DNA from: Pararhodobacter zhoushanensis
GTDB taxonomy: Bacteria; Pseudomonadota; Alphaproteobacteria; Rhodobacterales; Rhodobacteraceae
Length of the DNA: 64,000 nt
Assembly (NCBI RefSeq): GCF_025949695.1
Contig: NZ_JAPDFL010000001.1
Location: 457,001-521,000, forward strand
Direction: 5' to 3'
Shown: positions 8,577 to 17,771 of the stretch, piece by piece
How the letters are laid out: each line of letters begins with the position of its first letter
Position numbering within the stretch: the first letter of the stretch is position 1
Notes under the pieces: model-generated
Databases searched by the model: none
Told to the model about the DNA's origin: nothing
The model's input: the letters and a program-made list of their open reading frames with translations, nothing else
Made by a program: the position numbers and the translations under genes

Positions 8577-8962
8577 ATGCCGCCCCTGAGCGCATCCAGA
8601 TAGGCGCGCACGCGCAGGAACTGCGGCAAGCCATCAGCGATCATCGTCTCAACCGGGCGCGCACCGTCGAACAGCGGGCCGCTGTTGGGCAAGCCGACCC
8701 AGCGGCGGGCCAGCGGTTCGTCGAAATAGAGCGCCAGTGCTTTGTAAATGCCGATCACCGCGCTGAGCCGCAGCAACTGATCATGCGTCAGATCACCGGC
8801 ATAGCCGGGCTTACGCGCGCGTTTCCACGTGCTTTCGGACATATCGGCCAGTGCCGCCGCCTGCGCCTGCGACAGACCCCAGTCCGCAATGATGCGGCCA
8901 AAGGCCTTGAGCGCCACGGCGGCGCGGCCGTCACTTGGATGCAGAGTGAGAGCGGCGTCCAT
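8573..8962 (-). CDS. Xre/MbcA/ParS-type antitoxin
   Basis: Antitoxin partner of the RES toxin, 129 residues. The N-terminal half has an Xre-like helix-turn-helix (about 20-65, LSQAQAAALADMSESTWKRA). The C-terminal half is the MbcA/ParS toxin-binding domain (LARRWVGLPNSGPLFDGARP). ATG 8962 is chosen because GGAGA lies just upstream; the in-frame extension to 9019 would run through the operator. It presumably represses its own promoter together with the toxin. Confidence 0.87.
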   Translation of the reverse strand: MDAALTLHPSDGRAAVALKAFGRIIADWGLSQAQAAALADMSESTWKRARKPGYAGDLTHDQLLRLSAVIGIYKALALYFDEPLARRWVGLPNSGPLFDGARPVETMIADGLPQFLRVRAYLDALRGGM

Positions 8963-8986
8963 GCTGTATCTCCTGTTATCCACAGG

Positions 8987-9022
8987 ATATGGACCATATG
9001 GCCCAAATGTAAAGTCCATATG
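8987..9022. promoter_or_regulatory. Candidate operator/promoter of the RES-Xre pair
   Basis: Upstream of the antitoxin lies the 13-bp palindrome ATATGGACCATAT (8987-8999). A repeat of CCATATG follows 22 bp on (8994-9000 and 9016-9022), about two helical turns. On the minus strand a TTTACA-like -35 element sits between the repeats, so binding would occlude the promoter. Confidence 0.6.
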
Positions 9023-9086
9023 ATCGGATCGGCCGCATTTTACCGATGAACTGGCTTGACGGATTTAACCCGTCGCAGTTTGATGT

Positions 9087-9114
9087 AAAAAAACCCCCGC
9101 CACAAGGACGGGGA
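9087..9114 (-). terminator. Rho-independent terminator after ccrM
   Basis: On the minus strand a CCCC-rich stem (CCCCGTC paired with GGCGGGG) closes a short loop and is followed by seven T residues. It is positioned just beyond the ccrM stop. Confidence 0.85.
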
Positions 9115-9167
9115 TCAAGTGGCGTCCCCGGCTTTGGGCCAAGGACGCTGGCGGTAAACTCTTGACG

Positions 9168-10372
<1,205 letters not shown>

Positions 10373-10391
10373 AGGCCCTTATTTAATGTTC

Positions 10392-11009
10392 TTAACACAA
10401 CATCTTGCGCACGGGGGCAAAGGAACGGCGATGATGTGGGGTTATCCCCAGGGCCGTTAGCGCCAACAGATGCGCCGGAGAGGGGTACCCCGCGTTCTTT
10501 TCCCAACCATATCCGGGGTTTGTCAGAGAAAGTTCACGCATAATCGCGTCGCGTTCGACCTTGGCAAGGATCGACGCCGCCGCAATCGACACCGAGCGTG
10601 CATCGCCCTTGATCACGGTGTCGGCGGGAATGACCAATCCCTCGGGCAGACGGTTGCCGTCGATCAGCGCGTGCTGCGCGGCAGGCTGCAGCGCCTCCAG
10701 CGCGCGGCGCATGGCGAGGTGGCTGGCGCGCAGGATGTTGAGGCTGTCGATCTCCTCGACGCTGGCATGGGCTACGGCATAGGCAAGTGCGCTGTCGCGG
10801 ATCTCGATGGCAAGCCGGTCGCGGGCACGCTCGGTCAGCTTCTTGGAATCGTTCAGGCCTTCGGGGATGCGCGCAGGGTCAAGGATCACCGCCGCAGCGG
10901 TCACAGGGCCCGCCAGAGGGCCGCGCCCCACTTCATCGACCCCTGCGACGCGCAGGGGGCTGAGAGCGGCTTCAAAGGCGAAATCGGGGGTGGTGCGTGG
11001 ATTGGTCAT
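10392..11009 (-). CDS. rnhB: Ribonuclease HII
   Basis: Removes ribonucleotides and RNA primers from DNA. The 205-residue protein has the type-2 RNase H signature [13 protein letters not shown] with the acidic pair Asp25-Glu26. Other signature parts are DSKKL, the third acid in ALIDGN, and [18 protein letters not shown]. The start at ATG 11009 gives the usual length; a GTG five codons upstream is an alternative. It lies upstream of ccrM on the same strand, separated by the GANTC-rich region; rnhB beside ccrM is a familiar alphaproteobacterial arrangement. Confidence 0.95.
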   Translation of the reverse strand: MTNPRTTPDFAFEAALSPLRVAGVDEVGRGPLAGPVTAAAVILDPARIPEGLNDSKKLTERARDRLAIEIRDSALAYAVAHASVEEIDSLNILRASHLAMRRALEALQPAAQHALIDGNRLPEGLVIPADTVIKGDARSVSIAAASILAKVERDAIMRELSLTNPGYGWEKNAGYPSPAHLLALTALGITPHHRRSFAPVRKMLC

Positions 11010-11086
11010 GGGCTGTTCAACCACGCCCCGCCGGACCGGGCAAGCCGGGCAACCTCAAGGGGCGAGCCCGGATGGGCCCGCCCCTT

Positions 11087-11104
11087 CCCCGGCACATGCC
11101 GGGG
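11087..11104. other. Perfect 8-bp hairpin in the rnhB upstream gap
   Basis: CCCCGGCA and TGCCGGGG flank a 2-base centre in the 223-bp gap between rnhB and the Cys-repeat gene. No T-run follows on either strand, so it is not a clear terminator. Nothing else recognisable is seen in the gap. Confidence 0.4.
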
Positions 11105-11232
11105 TCGTCCATGGATTGTGATAACGCCTCAAGTCGGGATCGTGAAAGCACTCGTCACGCAGGAACAGGTAAAGGGTTTGGTGTAAGTCAGAGTTTGGTC
11201 ATTGGCGTTTGGTCAATCCGGGACGAGATCTC

Positions 11233-11979
11233 TTAGCGTCCGCGGCGGAAACCCGCGTTTCGCAGACATTGGGCGTTGAAGATCCGGTCCCCGTCGGTCG
11301 AGGTGACGCGGCACTGGCCGGGCAGGTTGCGCACACCGGATTCGCGCAGGCAGCGACCCCAGTAGCCATCAATCCGGCGACCTCCCTGACGATAGGTCAT
11401 CTCACAATGGCCGGGCAGCCAGCTGGTGGGCGGTTCGGCGCGCGGCGGCGACATGTTGGGGGGACGACCATGCACCGGCGGGCGACCATAGGGCGGATGG
11501 TACTGCGGCGGGCTGAACTGCGGCGGGTAGCGGTCCGGCGGCGAATAGCCCCCCTGATCGCGGCCAAACCCGGCTTCGTACATGCATTCGGCGATATAGC
11601 CGGTGCGGGTGCGCCCATTGCCAACGCGGAACTCGTACTGGCAGCGATAGGGCAGGTTCTGGTATCCCGCCCGTTGCAGGCACCGGGCGTTATACGCGTC
11701 GATGTTGCGACGGTTGACGCGAATCGTCTCAAGGCACGCGCCGGGCAAGGCCCAGCGGCCCGCGTAGTGCGGCGTGCTGTTGTCGTCGATCGCGTGAACG
11801 ATGGCGCCAACCACCAGCGCCCCCGCCAGAAAACGCAGAATGTCGTCGGCATCAGCCTTGGCCGGCCGGGCGCCGGCGGTCATACCGCCCAGCACAAGTG
11901 CCGCGACGGCGACCACCAGTGTCAGCCGGCGCGGCAAGATGCCCACCCAGGCTGCCGTGGGGAAAGTTCGGTGTGTCAT
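11233..11979 (-). CDS. Secreted Cys-repeat protein of unknown function
   Basis: Unrecognised 248-residue exported protein. A basic N terminus and hydrophobic stretch (about 15-35) end in GARPAKA, a probable signal-peptide cleavage region. The mature part has two related modules, about 72-132 and 193-247, joined by a Pro/Tyr/Gly-rich linker. Each module has the pattern LPG-x-C ... ID-x-Y-x-x-RCL-x-x-x-G-x-x-NLP-x-x-C ... C-x-x-x-AGF, so eight Cys form two groups of four, likely disulfide-bonded. ATG 11979 has AAGG upstream; the longer frame upstream has no such site. It is divergent from the next gene. Confidence 0.7.
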   Translation of the reverse strand: MTHRTFPTAAWVGILPRRLTLVVAVAALVLGGMTAGARPAKADADDILRFLAGALVVGAIVHAIDDNSTPHYAGRWALPGACLETIRVNRRNIDAYNARCLQRAGYQNLPYRCQYEFRVGNGRTRTGYIAECMYEAGFGRDQGGYSPPDRYPPQFSPPQYHPPYGRPPVHGRPPNMSPPRAEPPTSWLPGHCEMTYRQGGRRIDGYWGRCLRESGVRNLPGQCRVTSTDGDRIFNAQCLRNAGFRRGR

Positions 11980-12203
11980 GATCCAACCTTTCAAGCAAAG
12001 ATCGTGGGACCGGCGCGGTCTTCTGCTGCTCGGTTCCGGTGTGGGGGAACGGTGTGCCCCAGCGCCCCTGACAGGCAATATCGGCAGGCCGTTATCGGAT
12101 AACCCCCCGGCGGAAACCCGGTTCCCACGGCGCGATATTGCATAGCAGGCAGCCTATCGGCATGTTCTAGCCTATGAGGAACTCTGACCCCACAGGAACA
12201 TCC

Positions 12204-12494
12204 ATGCGACTGAAGCACCTGATTCTTGCCGCCGGCGCGACGCTGGTGATGGCGCTGCCGGCTTCGGCCGCGTGCTATGCCGAGTACCGCGCACAACAAC
12301 AAAACCCCGTGCAACTCGCCTTTGGCGTGGCCGAGATCCGCGGCGGATCCTGCGACGCGCAAAGCGCCGCAACCTATCTTCGCGGCGCCCTTGCCCGGTC
12401 TGGCTGGACCTTGTCCAATATTGTGTCCACAGTGAGCAGCAACTCTGCACCAGGCAATTCCGGCTACACCAATGGACACTACCTCCGTTTCTGA
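12204..12494 (+). CDS. Small periplasmic hypothetical protein
   Basis: Unrecognised 96-residue protein with a clear signal peptide (about residues 1-22, MRLKHLILAAGATLV then ALPASA) and two Cys in the mature chain. ATG 12204 has AGGA nine bases upstream. Its last 23 nt overlap the start of the membrane-anchored winged-helix gene, so the two are almost certainly translationally coupled. By analogy with coupled periplasmic/membrane regulator pairs, it could be an accessory or sensor partner; this is inference only. The 224-bp divergent gap upstream (11980-12203) shows no recognisable element beyond the ribosome binding sites. Confidence 0.7.
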   Translation: MRLKHLILAAGATLVMALPASAACYAEYRAQQQNPVQLAFGVAEIRGGSCDAQSAATYLRGALARSGWTLSNIVSTVSSNSAPGNSGYTNGHYLRF

Positions 12495-13176
12495 CATCAG
12501 CCTGACGCGCATCGGGTCGCGCGCCATCGTACTGGGAATCGCGGCCATCGTCCTGATCCTGGCGCTGGCGGCGGTTCTGCTGTTCCTGAACCTGCCGGAC
12601 ACGAACGAGTTCAACGCGCGTGTGCTGCAGATCTTCAATGAGAACGCCGATCTGACCGGCAACGCCGAGTTGCGGCTGCTGGAGATTCTGGCGCAATCGG
12701 GCACCACCTTTGCCGAGGTGCTGGTCAGTTATCGCGGCGTGATCTTCGTGCTGATCCTGTTCGCCAGTCTGCTCCTGATCACTTCACTGGTGCTGGTGCT
12801 AGCCCTGATCGCGCTGAACCGCAAACTGGCGCAGGTGCAGAAGACCGGGATTCAGGTGTCGTCGCTGGTGATCAGCCGGGCCGAGCGCAAGGTTTATATC
12901 AACGATCTGGAATTCAACCTGACCGAGGCGGCCGTCGAGGCCATCGCCGTGCTGGCCGAGGCCCGCATGGACGGAGAGATGCTGACCGGCACGCAGCTGG
13001 AATCGGTGATTTCTGGCCGTCGCGAGTCTGACTGCGAGGAGGCCGCCGGTGCCACCCGCATCAAACGCCTGCGCGATTCACTGGGCAACCAGATGGTCAG
13101 CGAACTGCTGGTGCGCAACATCGCGCGGCAAGGCTATATGCTGGCGGTCGAGAAAGACGTCATCCGGATGATCTGA
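12472..13176 (+). CDS. Membrane-anchored OmpR-type winged-helix protein
   Basis: A 234-residue protein with two hydrophobic helices (about 17-40 and 88-113) separated by a roughly 45-residue loop predicted to face the periplasm. A C-terminal cytoplasmic domain (about 125-230) follows the OmpR/PhoB effector pattern: a beta-strand start (VISRAERKVYINDLEFNLTE), helices, then TRIKRLRDSLGN and the final wing NIARQGYMLAV. This is a topological inverse of ToxR/CadC, where the DNA-binding domain is N-terminal. There is no receiver domain. It could be a one-component membrane regulator; DNA binding is inferred from fold resemblance, not proven. Confidence 0.72.
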   Translation: MDTTSVSDISLTRIGSRAIVLGIAAIVLILALAAVLLFLNLPDTNEFNARVLQIFNENADLTGNAELRLLEILAQSGTTFAEVLVSYRGVIFVLILFASLLLITSLVLVLALIALNRKLAQVQKTGIQVSSLVISRAERKVYINDLEFNLTEAAVEAIAVLAEARMDGEMLTGTQLESVISGRRESDCEEAAGATRIKRLRDSLGNQMVSELLVRNIARQGYMLAVEKDVIRMI

Positions 13177-13825
13177 CCGCGCGGGGAACGGCAAGCGCCG
13201 CTCGCAACGTCTCCAGCGCCAGAGTCGAGGCGTCGAGCGTGAAGTGGTGGTTCTCGACGCCGATCAGAGACTCCACGCGCGTCAGCCCCTCAGGCGTCAA
13301 GGTCGCCTGCGGCTGCGCAATCAACTCGACCCCATGTCCAGCCCAGAACGCCGCCACCTCAGCCGCTGTCCGGGCAATATCGGCCACGTCTGCGCGGTTG
13401 GCATCCGTGGGCGCAAGGCGCGTGGTCAGCAAAATTCGCGCGGTACTGGTGCTGCGAATCGCCTGGGCGAAACGGTAAAGCCGCGTGGTCTGGCAAATCT
13501 CGGCCAGCGCGGCGGCGCGGAAACGGTCGCTCATCTCTTGCTTGAGCATGCCTGCGATGGCGCCGACCGGGTGATGAGCGCCGACCAGAATGAAGCAGTC
13601 GTAATCGGCGATCACCGCGTCAGCGCCCGTGTCGGACCGGTAATACGGGAAGCCAAGGAACGCCCCCCGCACGGAATCATGCGCGATAGCCTTCAGCCCG
13701 GCCTTGTCGCGAAAGCCGTTGGGAGCAACGAAAAAATCCCAAGCCGGCCGCCGGTCTTCTGGCAGCGCATCCAAAGCGCCAAGCAAGGACCCGGCGTGCG
13801 AATTCCCAATGACGCAGACCTTCAT
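13160..13825 (-). CDS. SGNH-like protein partnered with a GSCFA protein
   Basis: A 221-residue protein beginning KVCVIGNSHAGSLL, where GNSH resembles block I of SGNH/GDSL hydrolases (catalytic Ser). A late VENHHFTLD segment could supply the catalytic His. The middle is alpha/beta with no membrane segments or signal peptide, so it is probably cytoplasmic. It overlaps the GSCFA gene stop by 4 bp and its 3' end overlaps the convergent winged-helix gene by 17 bp. GSCFA/SGNH pairs are seen near glycan or capsule genes in other bacteria, but no such genes are here. The substrate is unknown. Confidence 0.6.
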   Translation of the reverse strand: MKVCVIGNSHAGSLLGALDALPEDRRPAWDFFVAPNGFRDKAGLKAIAHDSVRGAFLGFPYYRSDTGADAVIADYDCFILVGAHHPVGAIAGMLKQEMSDRFRAAALAEICQTTRLYRFAQAIRSTSTARILLTTRLAPTDANRADVADIARTAAEVAAFWAGHGVELIAQPQATLTPEGLTRVESLIGVENHHFTLDASTLALETLRAALAVPRAVRSSG

Positions 13826-14913
13826 CCGCGCGGACCAAAGGCGGCCAGCACCTCTTCCTCACACACGACATCGGCGTCGCGCCGTTTGGTCGCCCCTTCG
13901 GAAATCGCCGGGGCCTTGTCCTTGTCAGTCGGCGCGCGGCGTGACGCGGGCAGAGCGTCGGGGCCGAACTTGCGTTCGCGGGCGTCAAAGAAGCTGCGCA
14001 TGACGAAATCGACACCCACAGGGTTCACCGAACGTTGGTCAGGCTCAAAGAACATGCCCTTGAACGAGGGGGCGTTGATGATTTCGTAACTGGGGAAGTA
14101 GTCGACGAAATCGTGGCTGGCCGAGACCTCCCACGCGACCGAGCGCAGCAAGGATTTGCTTTGCATCGTGGCGACCAGCACATGCTCGCCACTGTTGGTG
14201 GCAACCAGCGGCACGGGCGACACTGTCAGCAACACCGTAAGCCGAGGGTTGTGGCGACGCATCAGCGCGATGGCTTGCTCCAGCGCCCCATGCACTTGGG
14301 CAAAGCGCTGGTTGACAAAGACATGCTGCGCGCCGTCGAAGCTGCCGCCTGCCGTGCCGGGGCACATGGGGTATTCGTAGCCGTCCTTGTGAAACCAGCT
14401 TTCCGTCAGCCCCAGCGTAAAGACAAAGACCTTGGCCTTGGTGACGCAGTCACGCAGCGCCGCCAGCGTCTGGTTGCGCAGATGTACCACGGTTTCGGGG
14501 CTGTCGAACCCGTCGGGTTCGATACGCGGGCGGAAGGGATCGACAAAGCGATCACCCTTTTGCCAGACTTCGGTGGGAACCTCAGCGTCGCCAAAGGCCC
14601 AGCGCAACCACTGCAGCAACAGCGAGGGCGTATAGATGTTGGCCGTGCGGGCGGAAAAGGTGCGATAACCGAAGCTCACCGCCAGCCCGTCGCTGATCGC
14701 AGCCGGGGCCGGTTCGGCGTCAAACCAGTTCATGTCGCGCTTGAGCAATGCCTTGGCGAAATGCTGGGCGAAGCAAGAGCCGAAGGTAACAATCGGCGCG
14801 CGACGGGGGATGCGGAACTTGGGATCCCACAATTCGGTAACGTCAAACGGCGAGCGGTTGGCAATTGCCTGTTTCCAGTAGCCTTTTTCGGGAACGCTTT
14901 TATACGGATTCAC
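13822..14913 (-). CDS. GSCFA-domain protein
   Basis: A 363-residue protein of the GSCFA family, named for the motif seen here as TFGSCFAQHFAKALL near residue 43. These are predicted SGNH-like hydrolases or transferases. Further conserved parts are VFTLGLTESW, then VLLTVSPVPLVAT and DYFPSYEI. The C-terminal 50 residues are polar and Lys/Asp-rich and probably disordered. I prefer the GTG at 14913 (NPYKSVPEKGYW) because AAGGGG lies upstream; an ATG at 14937 adds eight residues but has no site. It is translationally coupled to the following SGNH-like gene. Confidence 0.78.
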   Translation of the reverse strand: MNPYKSVPEKGYWKQAIANRSPFDVTELWDPKFRIPRRAPIVTFGSCFAQHFAKALLKRDMNWFDAEPAPAAISDGLAVSFGYRTFSARTANIYTPSLLLQWLRWAFGDAEVPTEVWQKGDRFVDPFRPRIEPDGFDSPETVVHLRNQTLAALRDCVTKAKVFVFTLGLTESWFHKDGYEYPMCPGTAGGSFDGAQHVFVNQRFAQVHGALEQAIALMRRHNPRLTVLLTVSPVPLVATNSGEHVLVATMQSKSLLRSVAWEVSASHDFVDYFPSYEIINAPSFKGMFFEPDQRSVNPVGVDFVMRSFFDARERKFGPDALPASRRAPTDKDKAPAISEGATKRRDADVVCEEEVLAAFGPRG

Positions 14914-14990
14914 TGTTCCGGCCCCTTTCGCCCACATGGATCGAGGCTAGACAGCCAACCAGAGGTCGTCAATGACTCACCCGTGGCACG

Positions 14991-15030
14991 CGCAACCCCA
15001 ACCCCCGGCAAGCGGCGGGTTGGGGTTGCG
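14991..15030. terminator. Long perfect hairpin between coaBC-like and GSCFA genes
   Basis: A 14-bp perfect stem (CGCAACCCCAACCC with GGGTTGGGGTTGCG) closes a 12-base loop 10 bp beyond the coaBC-like stop. There is no T-run, so termination is uncertain; it may act as an RNA 3'-end stabiliser. Confidence 0.45.
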
Positions 15031-15039
15031 GCAGGGGCG

Positions 15040-16308
15040 TTATTCGGCGGCTTTCATCATCGCCACGTTGCCGGTCAGCCCCTCGAGGTGGTCGGCAATC
15101 GCGTTGGCGATCGCGCGCTTGTTCTCGATAGGCGTCACACCATCGGCCCGCACCATCAGCGCGCGCTGGTCGGTGCCACGCGTGTCTTCGCCACGGGTGG
15201 CGACAACCAGACCGGCGCGGTCCAGACGTTGGCCAGCGACCCGGATCAGCTCTTCCTCGCTGACACCCTCAAGATACTTGAAAGCGACCGTGTGCATCCG
15301 GGGATCCGCGGCCATCGCCATGTCGATGACCTTCTCGGTCGGCTCCATTTCCAGCATATAGGTCGCCTGACCCGAGGCGATCTTGCCCTGAACCGCAACC
15401 TTGGGCCGGTAATCCGCCACGCCAGCCGAGAACACGCCCGCCCACATTCCCGCCTTGCACCGCGCCACAACCATGTCGCGGTATTCGTCGTAGGTGCGGG
15501 TGATGGTCATCGGGATCGGTGCGTTGGGTCGCCACGCACCATCGCCCAGAATCAGCTCGGCATCCGCGCCGCGCCAGATCAGTTCCTCGGCCACCTGCGC
15601 GCCCAGACGGCCGCGGAAGCGGTTGACGATGCGGCGCACGCCGTCGATGGGCACCGGGGTCGGACCAGCGGTAACCATGATCTTGCGGCGCCGCAGCGGC
15701 GAGGTGCTCAGCGCACGCCCCACGGCAATGCACAGCGTTTCGGTATCCGGCAGGTTATGCTTGCCGTAGGCGTCGCGCGGCGCGATCATCTTGACACCCT
15801 GCGCCGCCAGCCGCTGGGCGTTGTCGACCAGCTGGCTGTTGTGCATGGTGCCGTGCATCGTTGGCGCGATCAGCACCTGACAGCGCCCCTGCTCCATCCG
15901 GCCCAGCGCCGAGATCATCGTCGAGGTGACGACGGTGTCGCCGATCCCGTGCGCGATCTTGGCGATGGTGGAATGCGTCGCCGGGGCGACCAGATACGCG
16001 TCGAAGGGCGCGCCGTCGCTCAGATGCTCGGCCTTCCAGGTCAGCGCCGAGACAACCGGCCCCAGCGTCGCCCATTCCAGCGCATCCCGCGCGACGTAGC
16101 GCAAAGCGTCTTCGCTGGCGAAGGCAGTGACGCTGGCCCCGTGCCGCCGCAGCCCGCGGGCAATCTCGGGCGCTTTCATCGCAGCAATGCCCCCGGTGAC
16201 CAGAAGGGCGATGCGCCGCCCTTCCAGCCGGTCCGAGGCCCGCGGCACGTCATGATCGCCCATCGTCGAGGGCGTCGGCGCGCGGAAGTCCCAATCGTAA
16301 AGGCTCAT
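15040..16308 (-). CDS. Divergent CoaBC-like flavoprotein/ligase
   Basis: A 422-residue protein with the two-domain order of CoaBC: an HFCD flavoprotein domain (about 30-185) and a phosphopantothenate-cysteine-ligase-like domain (about 205-405). Visible motifs are VTGGIAAMKAPEI, VAPATHSTIAK, TAGPTPVPIDGVRRIVN and SAGVADYRPK with a following Lys. Key decarboxylase positions differ from canonical CoaC: the PxMN motif reads PTMHGTMHN, and the flap Cys expected in a GxxACGxxGxGR-like segment is not seen. The SSGxMG of CoaB reads FRGRLG. It is therefore probably a paralogue with another substrate rather than the coenzyme A enzyme. It overlaps the transglutaminase-like gene by 4 bp. Confidence 0.7.
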   Translation of the reverse strand: MSLYDWDFRAPTPSTMGDHDVPRASDRLEGRRIALLVTGGIAAMKAPEIARGLRRHGASVTAFASEDALRYVARDALEWATLGPVVSALTWKAEHLSDGAPFDAYLVAPATHSTIAKIAHGIGDTVVTSTMISALGRMEQGRCQVLIAPTMHGTMHNSQLVDNAQRLAAQGVKMIAPRDAYGKHNLPDTETLCIAVGRALSTSPLRRRKIMVTAGPTPVPIDGVRRIVNRFRGRLGAQVAEELIWRGADAELILGDGAWRPNAPIPMTITRTYDEYRDMVVARCKAGMWAGVFSAGVADYRPKVAVQGKIASGQATYMLEMEPTEKVIDMAMAADPRMHTVAFKYLEGVSEEELIRVAGQRLDRAGLVVATRGEDTRGTDQRALMVRADGVTPIENKRAIANAIADHLEGLTGNVAMMKAAE

Positions 16309-17403
16309 GCACGAACCTCGTTCTCGACAGCCGACTCAGCCGGGGTCGAAAGGCCGGCAGCCTCACGCGCCCAGCGCAACTGCGCGCCCCGCGCACGATC
16401 CATGCGGGTGTTCAGCGCCTCGAAATGGCGGGTCAGGAACCGGCTCTTCTTGCCCATCTCGGCGGTGATCGCGGGCACCACGGTGATGTCGAACAGGTCT
16501 GCATGCTGGATTTCCAGCGCGGGCATGTAGGGATGCCCCTCAGACAGCGTCGGCTCTTCGCGATGCGCCATCCACGGGAACATTTCCAGATAGATGCGGT
16601 AGCTGGCGACGTCATAGGACGAATCGGCCCCATGCCAGCGACCGCCCAGTTTCACCGCCGCGAAGTAGTGGCGCACGGTCGGGCGCTGCAGGGCCAGCCA
16701 GCCAGCGGGCATCAGCTTGCCCAGAACCGAGGTCGACATCGGCACTTCGGCGAACCCCGCTTCAAGACCGGCGGCGCGCATCAGCGCGACCTGCAGGTTG
16801 CTCTTGGTGGTACACATGCCAACGCGGCGCTCCAGCGTATCGGAGGCGCGCTCTTGCCAGGCGCCGAAACGGTACGGGAAGGAATGGACAAACTTCAGAA
16901 TCGCCTCGGCGGTGCTGGCGGGCGAAGCCCGGCGCAGGCGCGCGGCTTGCCGGCGAATCGCCGGGTGATCGTAATCGCACAGGGTTTCGGGGTCCGGCAG
17001 CGACTCGGGCGGGGTCGCGTTCGACTCGGCCACATCGGCAGCAATCAGCGCCTGCGTCAGCGCACGGCGCAGCGTGCGACCCTGCGGCGTGGCCCAGGCT
17101 GCGGACGAGGTGTCGGTAACCCAGACGCGCGCCGGCAGATCGACGGCCTGCAGGGTCTGGCCGGTGGGGCCAAAGTGATTCCCCGGACCAAACCAGTCGC
17201 GGGCCCCGGCCAGACGGCCATCCAGAATGATAAACAGCGGCGATTCACCGCGTTCATCCAGCACTTCGCCCGGTGCGAGGTGGCGAACCTCACCCATCAC
17301 AAAGACCTGAGTGTCCTTCGAGATCCAGATAGAGTCCCAGCGTTGAATCGCTGAAGAGTTCCAGCAATTCTGGGTTGAGTGCCTTTGCAGCTGTGCTCGA
17401 CAT
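16305..17403 (-). pseudogene. Transglutaminase-like protein with cNMP-binding-like N terminus, frameshifted
   Basis: About 365 residues when repaired. The N-terminal part (about 15-120) resembles a degenerate cyclic-nucleotide-binding domain (VRHLAPGEVLDERGE, then SPLFIILDGRLAG). The C-terminal half has a transglutaminase/protease-like core with Cys in RVGMCTTKSN, His in VRHYFAAVK and Asp in WHGADSSYD. The frame breaks at a CCC run at 17336-17338; removing one base joins MSSTAAKALNPELLELFSD to DSIWISKDTQVFVMGEV. The span of 1099 nt is one base too long. ATG 17403 has GGGGGACT upstream. It is coupled to the CoaBC-like gene. The frameshift may be an assembly error. Confidence 0.7.
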
Positions 17404-17771
17404 TTTTTGAGTCCCCCAATCGTGACTTTTGGCAGCAGTTGACGTCGACCCGCTCCGTAGCTGGCAGCATGCAGGAGTCGAACATTGGAAAAGTGTAACT
17501 CCGCAACTCGCCCACAAGAAGAGTTTTGTTTCATTCGAGACAACAAATTGCCACAAAGAAGCCAGAATCTCGGAATCCGTGGCAAGGAATCCTCGATTCA
17601 GCCCTTCTGCGATGCGGCGTAAGTTGCCGTCGCGTCCGCTTTTGGGAAGCCTTGGAAAAAAGGTTGAAATACCACCGGCTTGCGGCAATCCTTTACAAAA
17701 GCGCCCGGAGGGCACCGGCACTGGCGGCAAACGCTGGGTTAGGGTTGGGCGCTGGTCTGGGAGGACCTTCC
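17404..17771. promoter_or_regulatory. Divergent control region with a GANTC cluster
   Basis: A 368-bp AT-richer gap between the transglutaminase-like gene and livH. It has no convincing coding sequence. Four GANTC sites lie within 35 bp (17565-17569, 17573-17577, 17587-17591, 17595-17599), and further GAGTC sites lie near 17409 and 17475. An interrupted inverted repeat TTGCCAC...GTGGCAA spans roughly 17549-17585. The ribosome binding site GGGAGGA (17759-17765) belongs to livH. Methylation- or repressor-based control is plausible but unproven. Confidence 0.45.

Noticed and set aside
10383-10396. CtrA-like TTAA-N5-TTAA upstream of ccrM
   Set aside because: The known CtrA box has a 7-bp spacer; here it is 5 bp and overlaps the rnhB stop.
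11087-11104. Perfect hairpin upstream of rnhB as a terminator
   Set aside because: No T-run follows on either strand and its position suits neither neighbour well.
14035-16530. A long plus-strand open frame opposite the GSCFA and CoaBC-like genes
   Set aside because: It spans three real genes on the other strand and has shadow composition.
17336-17338. Programmed frameshifting to make the transglutaminase-like protein
   Set aside because: The site has no classic slippery heptamer or following pseudoknot, and four other genes in the window have similar single-base breaks, so an error or mutation is simpler.
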